A stretch of 64,000 nucleotides of DNA from Phoebastria nigripes (lineage: Eukaryota; Chordata; Aves; Procellariiformes; Diomedeidae): contig JAYKAV010000289.1 of the NCBI GenBank assembly GCA_035582835.1, positions 853,883 to 917,882 of the forward strand, written 5' to 3'. The notes beneath the pieces were generated by a model. The model had not been told where the DNA came from. It saw only the letters and a list, made by a program, of their open reading frames with translations, and made no database searches. Positions 1-34,882 of the stretch are shown here, piece by piece; the first letter of the stretch is position 1, and every line of letters starts with the position of its first letter. Made by a program: the position numbers and the translations under genes.

Positions 1-22
1 CCGCCGCCGCTCCGGGGGCCAT
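1..22 (-). CDS. TOR2A: Possible first codons of TOR2A, cut by the window edge
   Basis: A minus-strand ATG (20-22) sits in a perfect Kozak context (GCCGCCATGG) and reads MAPGAAA before the window ends. TOR2A (a torsin AAA+ ATPase of the ER lumen) is the neighbour beyond the SH2D3C 3' end in mammals and is transcribed in the same direction, so its first exon would be expected exactly here. Only seven codons are visible, too few to confirm homology; the plus strand also has an ATG at 21. The assignment rests on synteny and start context. Confidence 0.35.
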
Positions 23-230
23 GGCGGCCGCCCGTTCCGGCACCGTCCGCACTACCGCTCCCGGCGTGCTCCGCGCGGGGGCGGGGCGAGGAGAGGTGGG
101 GCCAGAGCGTGGGGCGGGGCTACGAGGACAGGGGCGTGGTCGGAGAGCGCGGGGGCGGGGCCGGGCCCATATTGCCCCGCCCCCGCGCGGGGCCGGTCCT
201 GCAGCGGGGCTGGGGCACGGCTGGTGCTTT
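23..230 (-). promoter_or_regulatory. CpG-island promoter upstream of the putative TOR2A start
   Basis: Very GC-rich and CpG-dense, with repeated GC-box (Sp1-type) cores such as GGGGCGGGGC near 115 and 150-160. No TATA box is seen. Its place between the SH2D3C 3' end and the putative TOR2A start codon suggests a housekeeping promoter. From 230 to about 430 I see nothing beyond unremarkable GC-rich spacer. Confidence 0.45.
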
Positions 231-434
231 GGGGACCCCGGTCCCCCCCTTGCAGAGGGCAACCACACAGCCCTTCCAGCGAAGGGCTGTCACTGGGCCA
301 CGGCAGAGGGCCGGGGGTCAGGCAGGGCTGGGTTCACCGTGGTGGTCCCCCTCACCAGCCCTTCCCCGGGCTCTGCTCTCCCAGGGGGGCCGGGGCCTCG
401 TTTAAATGACGCCCAAGGGAGAGGGGGTCCCCTT

Positions 435-953
435 GAGGAACAGCATAAAAGTTTATTGTATGTAAGAACCAAACCCATGAGATATGTACACGTATTTACA
501 AGACGAAACGAATGAGCCTCATTATTTACAACAAGAACCGTCCTTCACAAGTCTGTACATCGAGAAGTGATCGTGAAAACATATTTACAAGCGGGATCCA
601 GNGGCCGTGGGCAAGACGGAGATAGAAACGAAACTGAAGGGTGAGGTGAGGGGCACTGTGTAGTCATGGACCTCGGTGGGACTGGATGGCAGACACCGGT
701 GCTGGCCTGCCCAGACATCGTCCCTGTCCCTCGAGGCAGCAGTGCGGACCCCCTGGCCTGTCGTGTCCCAGAGATGGTAGACGGGAGGTGGCTGCTTTTC
801 CTCCTCTTTGTCTCAAAATTGCTGATCTGTGCCCCAGCGCCTTTCTGGGCCATCTCTCCTCCTCCTGGTGGCGGGCGCCTGGCCCCATCCCTTGCCCCAC
901 AGCTGCTGCGGGGGCAGGCTGGGAGCTGGGGGGTCTCCTAGCACCCAGGGGGG
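435..953 (-). other. SH2D3C: SH2D3C 3' UTR
   Basis: Begins after the TAA stop codon at 954-956 and runs to the AATAAA signal (452-457, minus strand), giving about 520 nt. It is less GC-rich than the surroundings and carries several TGTAAATA-like stretches close to the 3' end (470-600). The cleavage site near 435 is inferred from the usual 10-30 nt spacing. Confidence 0.7.
452..457 (-). terminator. SH2D3C: SH2D3C polyadenylation signal AATAAA
   Basis: TTTATT on the plus strand reads AATAAA on the minus strand, about 500 nt past the SH2D3C stop codon. Confidence 0.7.
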
Positions 954-25393
<24,440 letters not shown>

Positions 25394-26395
25394 GGCCGCG
25401 CCGGTCGGAGGCTGCGGGGACCGGGAGGGACAAGTTTATAACCATGAAGCCCTTCCCTGCCCGCTCCTCCCTTCCTGCCCCCCCCCCGCCCCGCAGTCAC
25501 TCATCGCTCACTCGGCGTTTCCTCCCCAGTGCTGTCATCTGCTCCTGGCCCCNCTCCTGGCCCTGCCCGCCCTCCCGCTGTCCCCGTGGTCCTCGCAGTC
25601 CCTGTGTCTGCTTGCACCCACCTGGCTGCTCAGGGGCCACCTCTGGGGGCCCTGGTTTGGGGATGCCCGGAAGACGGGGACACCCAAAAAACCCTGAGTG
25701 CCAGCCCTGGAGGAGGGTGCCAGCCCTGCAGCCAAGGGTCTGCCATGCACATTTGGGGCTCAGCCCCTGCCCTCCTCGGGCCCCGCGGGGTGACAGCCAG
25801 ATAGCATCGCTGCCAGCGGGAGCCCCCCGCCACCAGCTGTTCTCTCACGCTGGGGGACCTTGGGGTGCCCCGTAGGCGCATTTCCACGCAAGAAGAGGTG
25901 GCCTGGGCCCGGCAGGGAGCCGCTATCCCTGCTGTCCCCCATTCCTGGGGAGCACCTGGCAGTTCCTGTGGCTGGGACGCTGGCAGCCATCTCCACTCCC
26001 ACTCCTGGGGACCAGTTTCAAACAATGCCAAAGCAAGCCGTTCTGCACCCAAACGCGGGCATTGCCGGGGGAATGGTGTGCCCAGTTGGGCACGTTTCTG
26101 CCACTGGGACAGGAACTCGGGGTCCCCCTGGCACCAGGCCCTGGTGTCCTGCCCTGGCCATGGGGTCCCCTCGCCACAGCCCCCAGGTGCAGCCACAGTG
26201 CAGAACCAGGCAGCAGAGGTGCCATTAAATCTCTGATGGGTTTAAGCACGCAGGGGACATGGTGACATGCTTTTGGGCAACCAGCAGCAGGGGCTGCTCG
26301 CTGCCCTGGGCCGTGCGGAGGGACGTGGGTGACAGCGGGGGGCGTGGAGCTGCTTCCTTGAGGATGCTGGGGCATGGACACGGGCACGGTCTGGG
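25394..26395. other. Head-to-head interval between SH2D3C and CDK9
   Basis: The long SH2D3C start codon (minus) and the CDK9 reading frame (plus) face away from each other across about 1-1.2 kb. No coding sequence is recognised. The interval holds the SH2D3C long-form 5' UTR and promoter at its left end and leads into the CDK9 CpG-rich promoter at its right. Confidence 0.6.
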
Positions 26396-26638
26396 ATGGC
26401 TCACGGCGGGGCGAGGGGTCAGCCGCGGCGGCGGAGGGGTGCTGGGGGCAGCGGCACGAACAGCCCAGCCGAGCACCCCGAGCGAGTGANGGGAGGGGGG
26501 GTGACAACATGGCCGCCGCCGCCGGACTACAAGTCCCAGGAGGCCTCGCGGGGAGGTGGTAGGGGCGGTGCGCGGGAAGGGGCGNGGCACGTAACGGAAG
26601 GGGCGTGGCGCGTCCCTGTAGCAACGGCGGCGGCCGGC
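26396..26638 (+). CDS. CDK9: Candidate N-terminal extension of CDK9 (long-form-like)
   Basis: An upstream ATG at 26396 (G at -3 and +4) is in frame with the canonical CDK9 Met at 26639 with no stop in 81 codons. The two uncertain codons (ANG at 26489-26491, NGG at 26585-26587) cannot be stops. The predicted segment is Gly/Ala/Arg/Pro-rich. Mammals make a 55-kDa CDK9 with a Gly/Pro/Ala/Arg-rich extension of 117 residues from an upstream promoter, so this may be the counterpart. Composition alone could keep such a GC-rich frame open, so translation is unproven. Confidence 0.45.
26524..26543 (+). promoter_or_regulatory. CDK9: ZNF143/SBF-type element in the CDK9 promoter
   Basis: GACTACAAGTCCCAGGAGGC closely fits the ZNF143 consensus ACTACANNTCCCAGNNNGC that marks many CpG-island and divergent promoters. 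It lies 95-115 bp upstream of the canonical CDK9 start codon, with no TATA box nearby. The motif call is by eye; the consensus is established knowledge. Confidence 0.7.
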
Positions 26639-29600
26639 ATGGCCAAGCAGTACGACATGGTGGAGTGTCCCTTCTGTGACGAGGTCTCCAAGTACGAGAA
26701 GCTCGCCAAGATCGGGCAGGGCACTTTCGGGTGAGCGTCTCGCCGGCCCCGGCCCGCCCCGCCCCGCGCCTGGCCTTGGCTCTCCTCTCCTCAGTCCTCC
26801 CCGGCCCTCCCCGGCCTACCCCTCCCTCCCCCGCCCTCGGGCCTGCTGCCCGGCTCCGGCCCCCTCAGCCCCGCGGCCCGCCCGCCCCAGGCCTGAGTGC
26901 CCCTTGCTTGGGTGTCCTTTCCCCAGTCGCCCCTCTGCTCCCAGGGAACCAGCCTGGCCCCTGAGCCCTCTTTTTCCCACCCCGAGGCCTCGCTCTGTCC
27001 CAGGCTCTGGCCGAGGAGGGTTACCCTGGAGACAGTCAGGGCGGGGACCTGCAACTGTGCCTAAAACGTGCAACTTTGCCCAATATCGTCGTGGGGCTGT
27101 GGGAGCTCTGGGCTCTGGGTTGGCTCGGCCAGTCCTGAGGGCCTTTGGTCCAAAGGGGACGTGGCTGGGCCGGTTAGCGGCTCAGCACAGAGCTGTCTGT
27201 ATGGCGCTCTAGTGTGTCTTGTTTGNTCTTGTCCCTGGTCAAGAGCATCTGGCTCCTTCCTGTCTTCCTTGTGCTGCTGACGGATTTCTTTCTGTTTTTA
27301 CAGGGAAGTTTTCAAAGCCAAACATCGTCAGACGGGCAAGAAAGTAGCGCTGAAGAAAGTGTTGATGGAAAATGAGAAGGAGGGGGTAAGTGTGGGAGCG
27401 TGGCTGGGCTGTGTTTGGGAAGGCCTGGATTTGGGGGGTTCATAGGTGAAGGCTAATCTTTGGGCAGAGATGCATTTTCACTCTGTTCTCTAACAATATT
27501 TACTGCTATAACGTGCCAGGTCTTAAACCTGTAAGGGTGTGGACAGGATCTCACCCCTGTGGCCTTTTTCCTCTCCTACTGATACTGTGATAATGTTGGG
27601 TCTTGTCGTTGCCCTGCCAAAGTTTACAGCCTGTTAGCACCTTCTCAACTGCAAAGGCACATGGCAGCAGTGTGGTGCAGTAGCTGTGTGCTGACTGGGC
27701 TGTGTGGGATGGCTGCTCGGAGGTGACGCTGCCCGTGCCTGGGAAGTGACACTGCCCTCACGTTCCTCCTCCTGTGCAAAATCCCATCGCCCCTGGCGCA
27801 GGGCACCACGCTGACTGTCGATTATGGAGGAACTGGGTAACGTGTGAAAGGCACATGCTCTGGGGTGTACAGAGATGGGACAAACTGAGGAGAGAGTAAC
27901 AGCGTAAACAGCGCAGGCAGCAGCCAGGGAGGCTGCTCTGCAGCTCGAGCCGGGCTGTACCACGTCCTGTTACAAACATGCAAGGTGAGGAAAGGAGGGA
28001 GGGGTGTCTGCGTGCCGGTCTTGGCACCACCCAANCACCTCTGTCTCGTGGCAGAATCTCTCTCACCAATGGTGGCCTGATGGTGAATACATTTTGGCAA
28101 TCCNGGTGTTGGTGTTCTGTTTTAAAGCTCTGATTGCCCTTCAGCGACTTGTCACAGTGCTGCTTGAGCAGGTCCCCTGCCAAGCTGCTGTGGTCATATC
28201 TCTCCTGTTCTCTAGGCAGAGGTGGCCTGGAATCCTGTGCTCCTAATCCCTGTCCTCTCTTTCTCCTTTCCAGTTCCCCATCACAGCCTTGCGAGAGATT
28301 AAAATCCTCCAGCTGCTCAAACATGAGAACGTGGTGAACCTCATTGAAATCTGCAGGACCAAAGGTAGCTTGCGGGGGTCTCTCTTGCGCTGGCTGTTGC
28401 TTTTTTTTCTGTCCTCCTTCGCCGCTGAGCAGGCTGGTGTTTTGTGCTGGGAGTGGGGTCCTCTAGCTGTGCACGGGCCTCTGTTCCTGCCTGTGATGTG
28501 GGGTGACGGTACACTCATCTTGGAAAACAGTTTCTGAATGAGTTAGGACGTTGCTGCAGCCTGGCTGGAAAAAGCTGTTGTCAGTCCTGCTAGGATATGC
28601 CTGTGCTGTGGTGGTGAATCCTGCCCGTGTTGGAAAACTCCTGTCTGAGAGGCTTTAAATAAAGCAGGGCCGGAGAGACTTTGAAGCAGANTGTTCTCAG
28701 CCCGGAGCTGATCTCATGGCTGTGCACAGCCGGTTCCCTGGCAGGAGCTGGAGCCATCCCTCTCAGTTGGCTTATGACGGTTCGTGGCAGCACTGAGCTG
28801 ATGACACAGCTCCAGCTGGAGACTCACTCGGTGTCTCTTTCTGTGGGTGACAGTAACCGCTCGTGCTGTGAGGGCTGGGAGTCCGCACGGGGCGGTTCTG
28901 AGCCGCGCTTCCACCTCACGCAGCGTGCCTCTGCTGCTTGACTGGCATGCTCAGTGCACCTGGCCTGGCTCCGTTTCCAGTGAAATTGCTTAAAAACGTT
29001 TGCTAGTTTTTATATATCATTCTCTTATATGGATTTGTACTGGAAAAACAGTTCTGAAAATGACAGCTGATGTTAAAGCCTGCCATTCTCTAGTCAGTCA
29101 TTTCAGTTAAATAGAAATGAAAGCGGCATGTACCTGGTGATGGTGTTTTTAAAAAAGTCCAGTCACTGAACTGATAGAAATCCCTGGCCTAGGACTGGGA
29201 ACTTGAAGTTACTTCAGTATTCCACTGTGTGTAGATTATTGTCTGAACAGGTATGAGTAGAAACACTGACAACAAGTTAATTTTTAATTCATTGTTTGAT
29301 TAAACAAGTTGTGATGATTGCGTGTCTGGCATACCTAAGGTAAATATTTTTGTAGGCATGTCAATTGTTTGGGTTTTGTTTGAATTCCAGTTTTCACCCG
29401 AATCCACCTTGACCTCAGTTTCCAGTAAAGTAGAAATGTTGCATCTGTTGTTCTCAAACTTGAAGCTTTTCTCTTTTTACGTTGGAAAGGTGCAGTAAGG
29501 GCTGTATCCATGTAAGGAACTGCAAACCTAGTCTAGCAGGCACCCTCCTGGCTGGCAGAGGAGGGTGGTGTGTTTCTGTGCGGGCTGAGCTTAGGCGTCA

Positions 29601-32600
29601 TTTTCTGGTTGCAGTTGCTGATCGGCAGGTTTTGCTGATTACAGCTGATGAAAATCAGCCTTTCTTTTTAATAATGTTTTGCATGTGTGCTCTAGGAACA
29701 AGATTGAAATCAATTGCTTCATTTGAGGTTTTCTGTTGTTGACTTTAAATTGCAATTGGAGTTTTAAATCATTTTGATCGAGATCAGTCCGTTTTCGTAG
29801 ATACTATTTAAGGCTGCAGAAAACCTCACTTTCTAATGTTATATTAGACAGATTTTCTCTGTTTCTGCATTTTTCCTGGGGCTGTCTTTGCAGGTGCCTC
29901 CTCTATCGCTGATGCAATCAGTGATAGTGCTCGGCTGGCAGCTAGTGGTATGTGCACCTACTNGCCACAGCTCGCAGGGAGGAAACCTCACAGCCGTTAT
30001 GTGCACAGAACAACACAAAATGAAGCTTTCAAAGATTTTCATGCCCTTTCCTTGCCTGTGTGATGACATTCACTACTCCGATCCTCATCCCCTGTTCTTC
30101 CGTTGCTAGTTGTGCTGTCTTAGTGCCTCTTCATAAAGGATCTTGAGGCCTGCAGGCTGTCTCTGGTTCTCTGTGTTCCTGTGCCCTGAGGTTTTGTCTA
30201 GTGAGCATTGTACGAGCAGCAGGGTGGCAGGAGGAGCTGTGATGGGGCTAAGGGTCCCTCGCTGACAGTCCCTCCTTGCCTCTCCCATAGCCTCTCCATA
30301 CAACCGCTGCAAGGGCAGTATCTACCTTGTGTTTGACTTCTGTGAGCACGACCTGGCTGGCCTTCTCAGCAATGCCCACGTCAAGTTCACGCTCTCAGAG
30401 ATCAAGAAAGTTATGCAGATGCTATTGAATGGACTTTACTACATCCACAGGAACAAGGTAATGGGCCAGATCTGCGCTGTGCTCTGAGGTCACCCTGCTG
30501 TCTGTGGCCTTGCAAGGAGCGGGTGTCTTAGTACAGGCTGGAGGGAAATCCTTCCTTGTCCTCCACCTCTGGAGTCTGAGTGCCCTGCTGGCACCAGATG
30601 CCCAAGGAGGATACCTTAATGGCTTAACCTTTCAATGTCTGTCCTTGTACAGATCTTGCATCGAGACATGAAAGCTGCGAATGTCCTGATCACACGGGAT
30701 GGAGTCCTGAAGCTTGCAGACTTTGGGTTGGCTCGAGCTTTCAGCCTGGCTAAGAACAGCCAGCCGAACCGCTACACCAACCGGGTGGTGACTCTGTGGT
30801 ATCGGCCACCAGAGCTGCTCCTAGGTAGGAGGTGATGGGCTCTGTTGGCTTCTCTGCCCTTCTCGTTCCCCCGGGTGACTAACAAGGCATCTCTGTTTAG
30901 GGGAGCGGGACTACGGTCCCCCCATTGACCTCTGGGGCGGAGGCTGCATCATGGCAGAGATGTGGACCCGCAGCCCCATCATGCAGGGGAACACAGAGCA
31001 GCACCAGCTCACCCTCATCAGCCAACTCTGTGGATCCATCACGCCAGAGGTGAGGGCAAGAGCGTGGGCAAGCTGCGGAAGGTGGGAGGAGAGCCGCAAA
31101 GTGGGTGGTGTGGGCAGGGACCAGGACTGGGCACTCCTGGGCCTCATCCCTGCCCTGTGTGCTGGCTGCTGCATATTCCTGGCACTGGAGCGTGTCTGCT
31201 GCTGGCAGGGAGGCTGGGGAAGCTCCTGCAAATACGATTTGCCTCCTGGGAGCCGACTGCACAGTGGGACACTGTACTTTCCTTGCTGCTCTGTGTAAAC
31301 TATAGCTGTCATGTTACTTGGGTTCAACCTCCTAAACATAAGAGGGTAAACTTGGCCTCCCAGACCTCCTTCGGGAGGGGTGAGTCGTGTCCTTGTTTTT
31401 GAGCATAGAGGGAACGCTGGCTGCTCCGAGTGTGAAAGAACAGAACATTACGTGTAGGAATCTGTTCTAGTCTGTGTTCAGGGGTTGTCTCTCAGATGAA
31501 CACCCTCTGAATTTCTGCTTACAGAAGGGCTTTTTTGTTTTGTGTTGAGGGGTTTGTCTCAGGTGCTTTGCACTGGTCACCTTGAAAAGNGTCTTTAATT
31601 CTGGCTTGTGATTTGTGGCATCAGCTCGGCCCTGGTGTGAGCACTCAGCCCTTTCTCAGCTCCTTATTTAACAGCAGCTTGTCCTGCCCTCTTGTGGGGG
31701 ATCGAGCTGAGGGATCTCTTGGCCAGGGCTGTAATCTAGGGGGTGCGAAAGGCAGGTGGTTGTGCAGGCAGCTGCAGAGGCCCGGCGCCTCTGTTACATA
31801 CGTTATGTACATACATTGAAGGCGCTTTCTTTTGTATGTAAATACCTGCTGTGGTCTCTCCCAGATCCGGGTTGAGGTAAGTGTTGGTGACTGCAGCAGG
31901 CTTTGCTTTCTAAGGATAAAAGGTACCACATACATCCAGGTTGTTATTTAGCAATAAGTTTTGTCATTTTACCTTTCTGGATGTGGTAGCTGGCCTGAGC
32001 CGTGCTCTCTAGCAGCTCTTTTGTGGGAGAACCAGAAATCCTGGAGCATCCTGCATGCCGTTCCCACACCAGGAGGACTCTGTCCTGACTTGTCCACATG
32101 TCTCCAGGCTTTAGTGCACTCTTTAGTGCCTCCTTCATGCTGTGGGAACAAGGTCTGCTGGCTTGGAGGTTATAAAATAGTATTGTTCTCTCAGCAGACC
32201 TCGCCCTGGTTTGCCTGAGGGTGTTAGCATCAAAAATGGCTTGTCCTCTCCTCTCCGTAACTATTTCTTTCCAACCCTCCCTTTCTGCCCCTTCTAGGTT
32301 TGGCCGAATGTGGATCAGTACGAGCTGTACCAGAAGCTGGATCTCCCCAAGGGCCAGAAGCGCAAGGTGAAGGATCGCCTGAAAGCCTACGTTAAAGACC
32401 CCTATGCACTCGACCTCATCGACAAGCTGCTGGTGCTGGATCCTGCCCAGCGGATTGACAGCGACGATGCGCTGAACCACGACTTCTTCTGGTCAGACCC
32501 CATGCCCTCGGACCTCAAAAACATGCTGTCCACCCACAACCAGTCCATGTTCGAGTACCTGGCCCCACCACGCAGGAGGGGTGGGCACATGCCCCAGCAG

Positions 32601-32663
32601 CCAGCTAACCAGGGCAGGAACCCGGCCGCCACCAACCAGACTGAATTCGACAGGGTGTTTTGA
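26639..32663 (+). CDS. CDK9: CDK9, catalytic kinase of P-TEFb
   Basis: Seven exons: 26639-26730, 27304-27385, 28274-28364, 30291-30457, 30653-30824, 30901-31049, 32298-32663; 372 aa, the same length as the human enzyme. Visible motifs: glycine loop IGQGTFGEVF, catalytic Lys in [14 protein letters not shown] cyclin-binding helix, HRDMKAANV catalytic loop, DFGLARAF, and T-loop [16 protein letters not shown] containing the activating Thr (Thr186 in human). The C-terminal tail ends NQTEFDRVF. With cyclin T it phosphorylates Ser2 of the RNA polymerase II CTD and NELF/DSIF, releasing paused polymerase in the nucleus. A small difference from human, as I recall it, is WGGGC for WGAGC in the IPDLW-type region. 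Start chosen by homology. Confidence 0.97.
28365..30290 (+). other. CDK9 intron 3 with an AT-richer core
   Basis: From about 28960 to 29880 the sequence is clearly more AT-rich than the rest of the window, with TTTTTAAAAAA, TTAATTTTTAATTC and TAAATATTTTTG stretches. No open frame or repeat family is recognised. Confidence 0.6.
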
Positions 32664-34165
32664 GCAGGGGCTTCCCCAGCGGAGTCCCAGCTGGGCTACT
32701 CCGCAGGTTGCATTAAGCGGGGATGTCCCGGCGAGGTCTTTCTTGTCTGGGAAAGGACTTTCTTCAAGGTGAAGTGCCTGCTGGCTTTAACCGAGCTCTG
32801 CCGTTTCCTCTCCTTGTGCAGCAGCTCAGCCACCGCGGAGCTGCGTGACTGGGGAGGTGACGCCTGCGAGCCCGGGGTTGTTTCTCTGCAGCTTTGGCAC
32901 AGAGCCTGTGTCCCTCCTGCAACAGTCTGTATTGGTTACATTAATCTTGCGGATCGATGGTTATGGACCTGGTGATGGAGAAAGTGGATCTGTCAGTGCT
33001 GGGGCTCTTGGCAAATGGTGCTGTGACCGGCAGGACTGGGAGTAGCTGCCCTAGACCAAACTGGGCCCTGCTGGGAGATGTCTCAGCTCTCTCGGTTGGT
33101 CGTAGCTCCTGCACGGCGTATCCTTTGAACACTGAAGCATTGATGTAGGACAAGGCAGGCGCTTCTGAGTAATGCAGAGGTGTCCTGGGGAAGGCAGAGT
33201 CGCTCTAGACAGCATGACTAACTCTCGCTGGAGTTTGGGCTGTAGCCTAAAAAGGGGCTTACTGGGCAAACCAGAGGGGTGTCTGGCAGAGCTGGTTACT
33301 CCATATAGCCAGGATTTACAGTGGGAGTTGTTGGTCTCTGTAACAGCATGTGGCGTCCACGCTTTCTTCACTGCAAACTGCAATTAGGAGTCTTGTCAGA
33401 CACACCCAGCCTGCTGCATGCTTTCCCTGCAGCGCTGGCTGTGGCAGGAGTTTGGATGGGGAAGGGAGTTGCGAGTGCTGGCCTCAGCCTGGGCTGAGAC
33501 CTGCTGTCCCGCTGTCTGCAGGAATTTCATGATGGTGTGATAATGCTGGGAACACTGTGCTGGGAGCAGGGTGACTCTTTAAACACTCGCATGTCCACTC
33601 CTCTGTCCTGGAGCTCTTTGCATGAGTCTAGAGCGAGACCGCTGCCTTCCCCAGATGCAGCAACTAGCCNGAAGCACTGTCATGGTGCGTGCACACCTTC
33701 TGCCAGAGCGTGTTGGGACCAACTCGTACAGAGCGAGTGCTCATTCACAGCCTGCTGCAGCGGAGCCGCTCACTGAACACTTTGTCTTCCATGGCTGTCA
33801 GCTGCAGCTGGCTGTCTTCTTGGTGAGCCCCATGGATCCCAAGACTTTCAAACAAATAACGTGTACGAAATGCAGCAGGTGATAACCTTTGGCATTTGAT
33901 AGGTTGTCCGTTAACTAGACTAATGGCAAAAGCCACGTCGGTAGCATAAGGTCTCAGGGGAGGAAGCGGTGGTGAGCGGGGCCGTTCTCAGGACAGAAAG
34001 TGAGGATGATAAAGGACGTGTACAAGGTAAATCTCTCTTGGTGTGGGGCTCCAAAACAGTGTCTGGTTCGGGGGACTTGGTTTCTTTGGAAGAAATGAAG
34101 TTGGTTGCAAGCAATAAGCCAGTTGACTTTTTCCGGTTGTGAATAAACACGATCCTGTCCCAAAC
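32664..34165 (+). other. CDK9: CDK9 3' UTR
   Basis: About 1.5 kb from the TGA stop (32661-32663) to an AATAAA at 34142-34147. An AATAAG lies about 30 nt before. No open reading frame of note. Confidence 0.65.
34142..34147 (+). terminator. CDK9: CDK9 polyadenylation signal AATAAA
   Basis: Single canonical hexamer in GTGAATAAACACG, followed by a GT-rich stretch (GTTTTAACCTTGTGTC) typical of a downstream element. Confidence 0.7.
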
Positions 34166-34882
34166 GGCTGGTTTTAACCTTGTGTCACTCTTTTGCCTAA
34201 ATGGAGAAAGCACCCAGAGTGTTGTAAAACAGCACCTCTGTGATCTGTGAGGACACGTGCCCAGGTTTGGGTTCGGACAGCGTTAAGTCCCCTCGCTGCT
34301 GCTCCCCCCGCGGGGATCCCCAGCTCTGCCTGCCCCAGTGCTGTTAACGGGAGGGAGGGAGGCTCAGTGCAATTAGCGCTGCAGGAGATTAGTGCAGCAT
34401 GAGCAGAGGAGGCTGTTGGGGGCAGCCCGGCGGCTCTGCTGGCACCGGGTGAGGGTGATGTTGCCTGGCTGGGGGCCGGAGAGGCCTGGGGGGCCCCTCG
34501 TGCCCCTGTGTTGGGCTGTGTGAGGCCGGGATGGGGGCAGGTGGGGGCCAGGGCTGCAGAGCTGGGCCCTGGCTCCACCGGGCTGGCGTCCTGAGGAACC
34601 TCAACTCGGGGTGGGCTTGGTGCTCCGCCCAACCCCTCCACCTCGCCCGAGGGGGGCGGCCGGGGGCTCCGCCTGCGCCCGGCCCGGAGGTGGCTCGGCG
34701 GGAGGAGGAGGGGTCCCCGCCCGGCCGCCTTCCGCCCCTCGCAAAGATGGCGCCCCCCTCCGACGTGGCGGCGCACTGCCCGTTTCAAAGATGGCGGCGG
34801 CGGGTCGGGAGGGGGCGGGTCGGGGCGGTCCCGCCCCAGGTGGCGGCGCGGGCTCCCGGTGGCAGGCGCGCGGCGCGGCGGG
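34166..34882 (+). promoter_or_regulatory. FPGS: FPGS promoter region with paired YY1-type motifs
   Basis: CpG-dense, TATA-less. Two AAGATGGCG motifs (34744-34752 and 34788-34797) match the YY1 initiator-proximal element found in TATA-less promoters of nuclear-encoded mitochondrial and housekeeping genes. Both contain an ATG that is out of frame with FPGS, so if transcription begins upstream of them they would act as uORF starts. The left part (34166-34700) shows no coding sequence. Confidence 0.6.
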
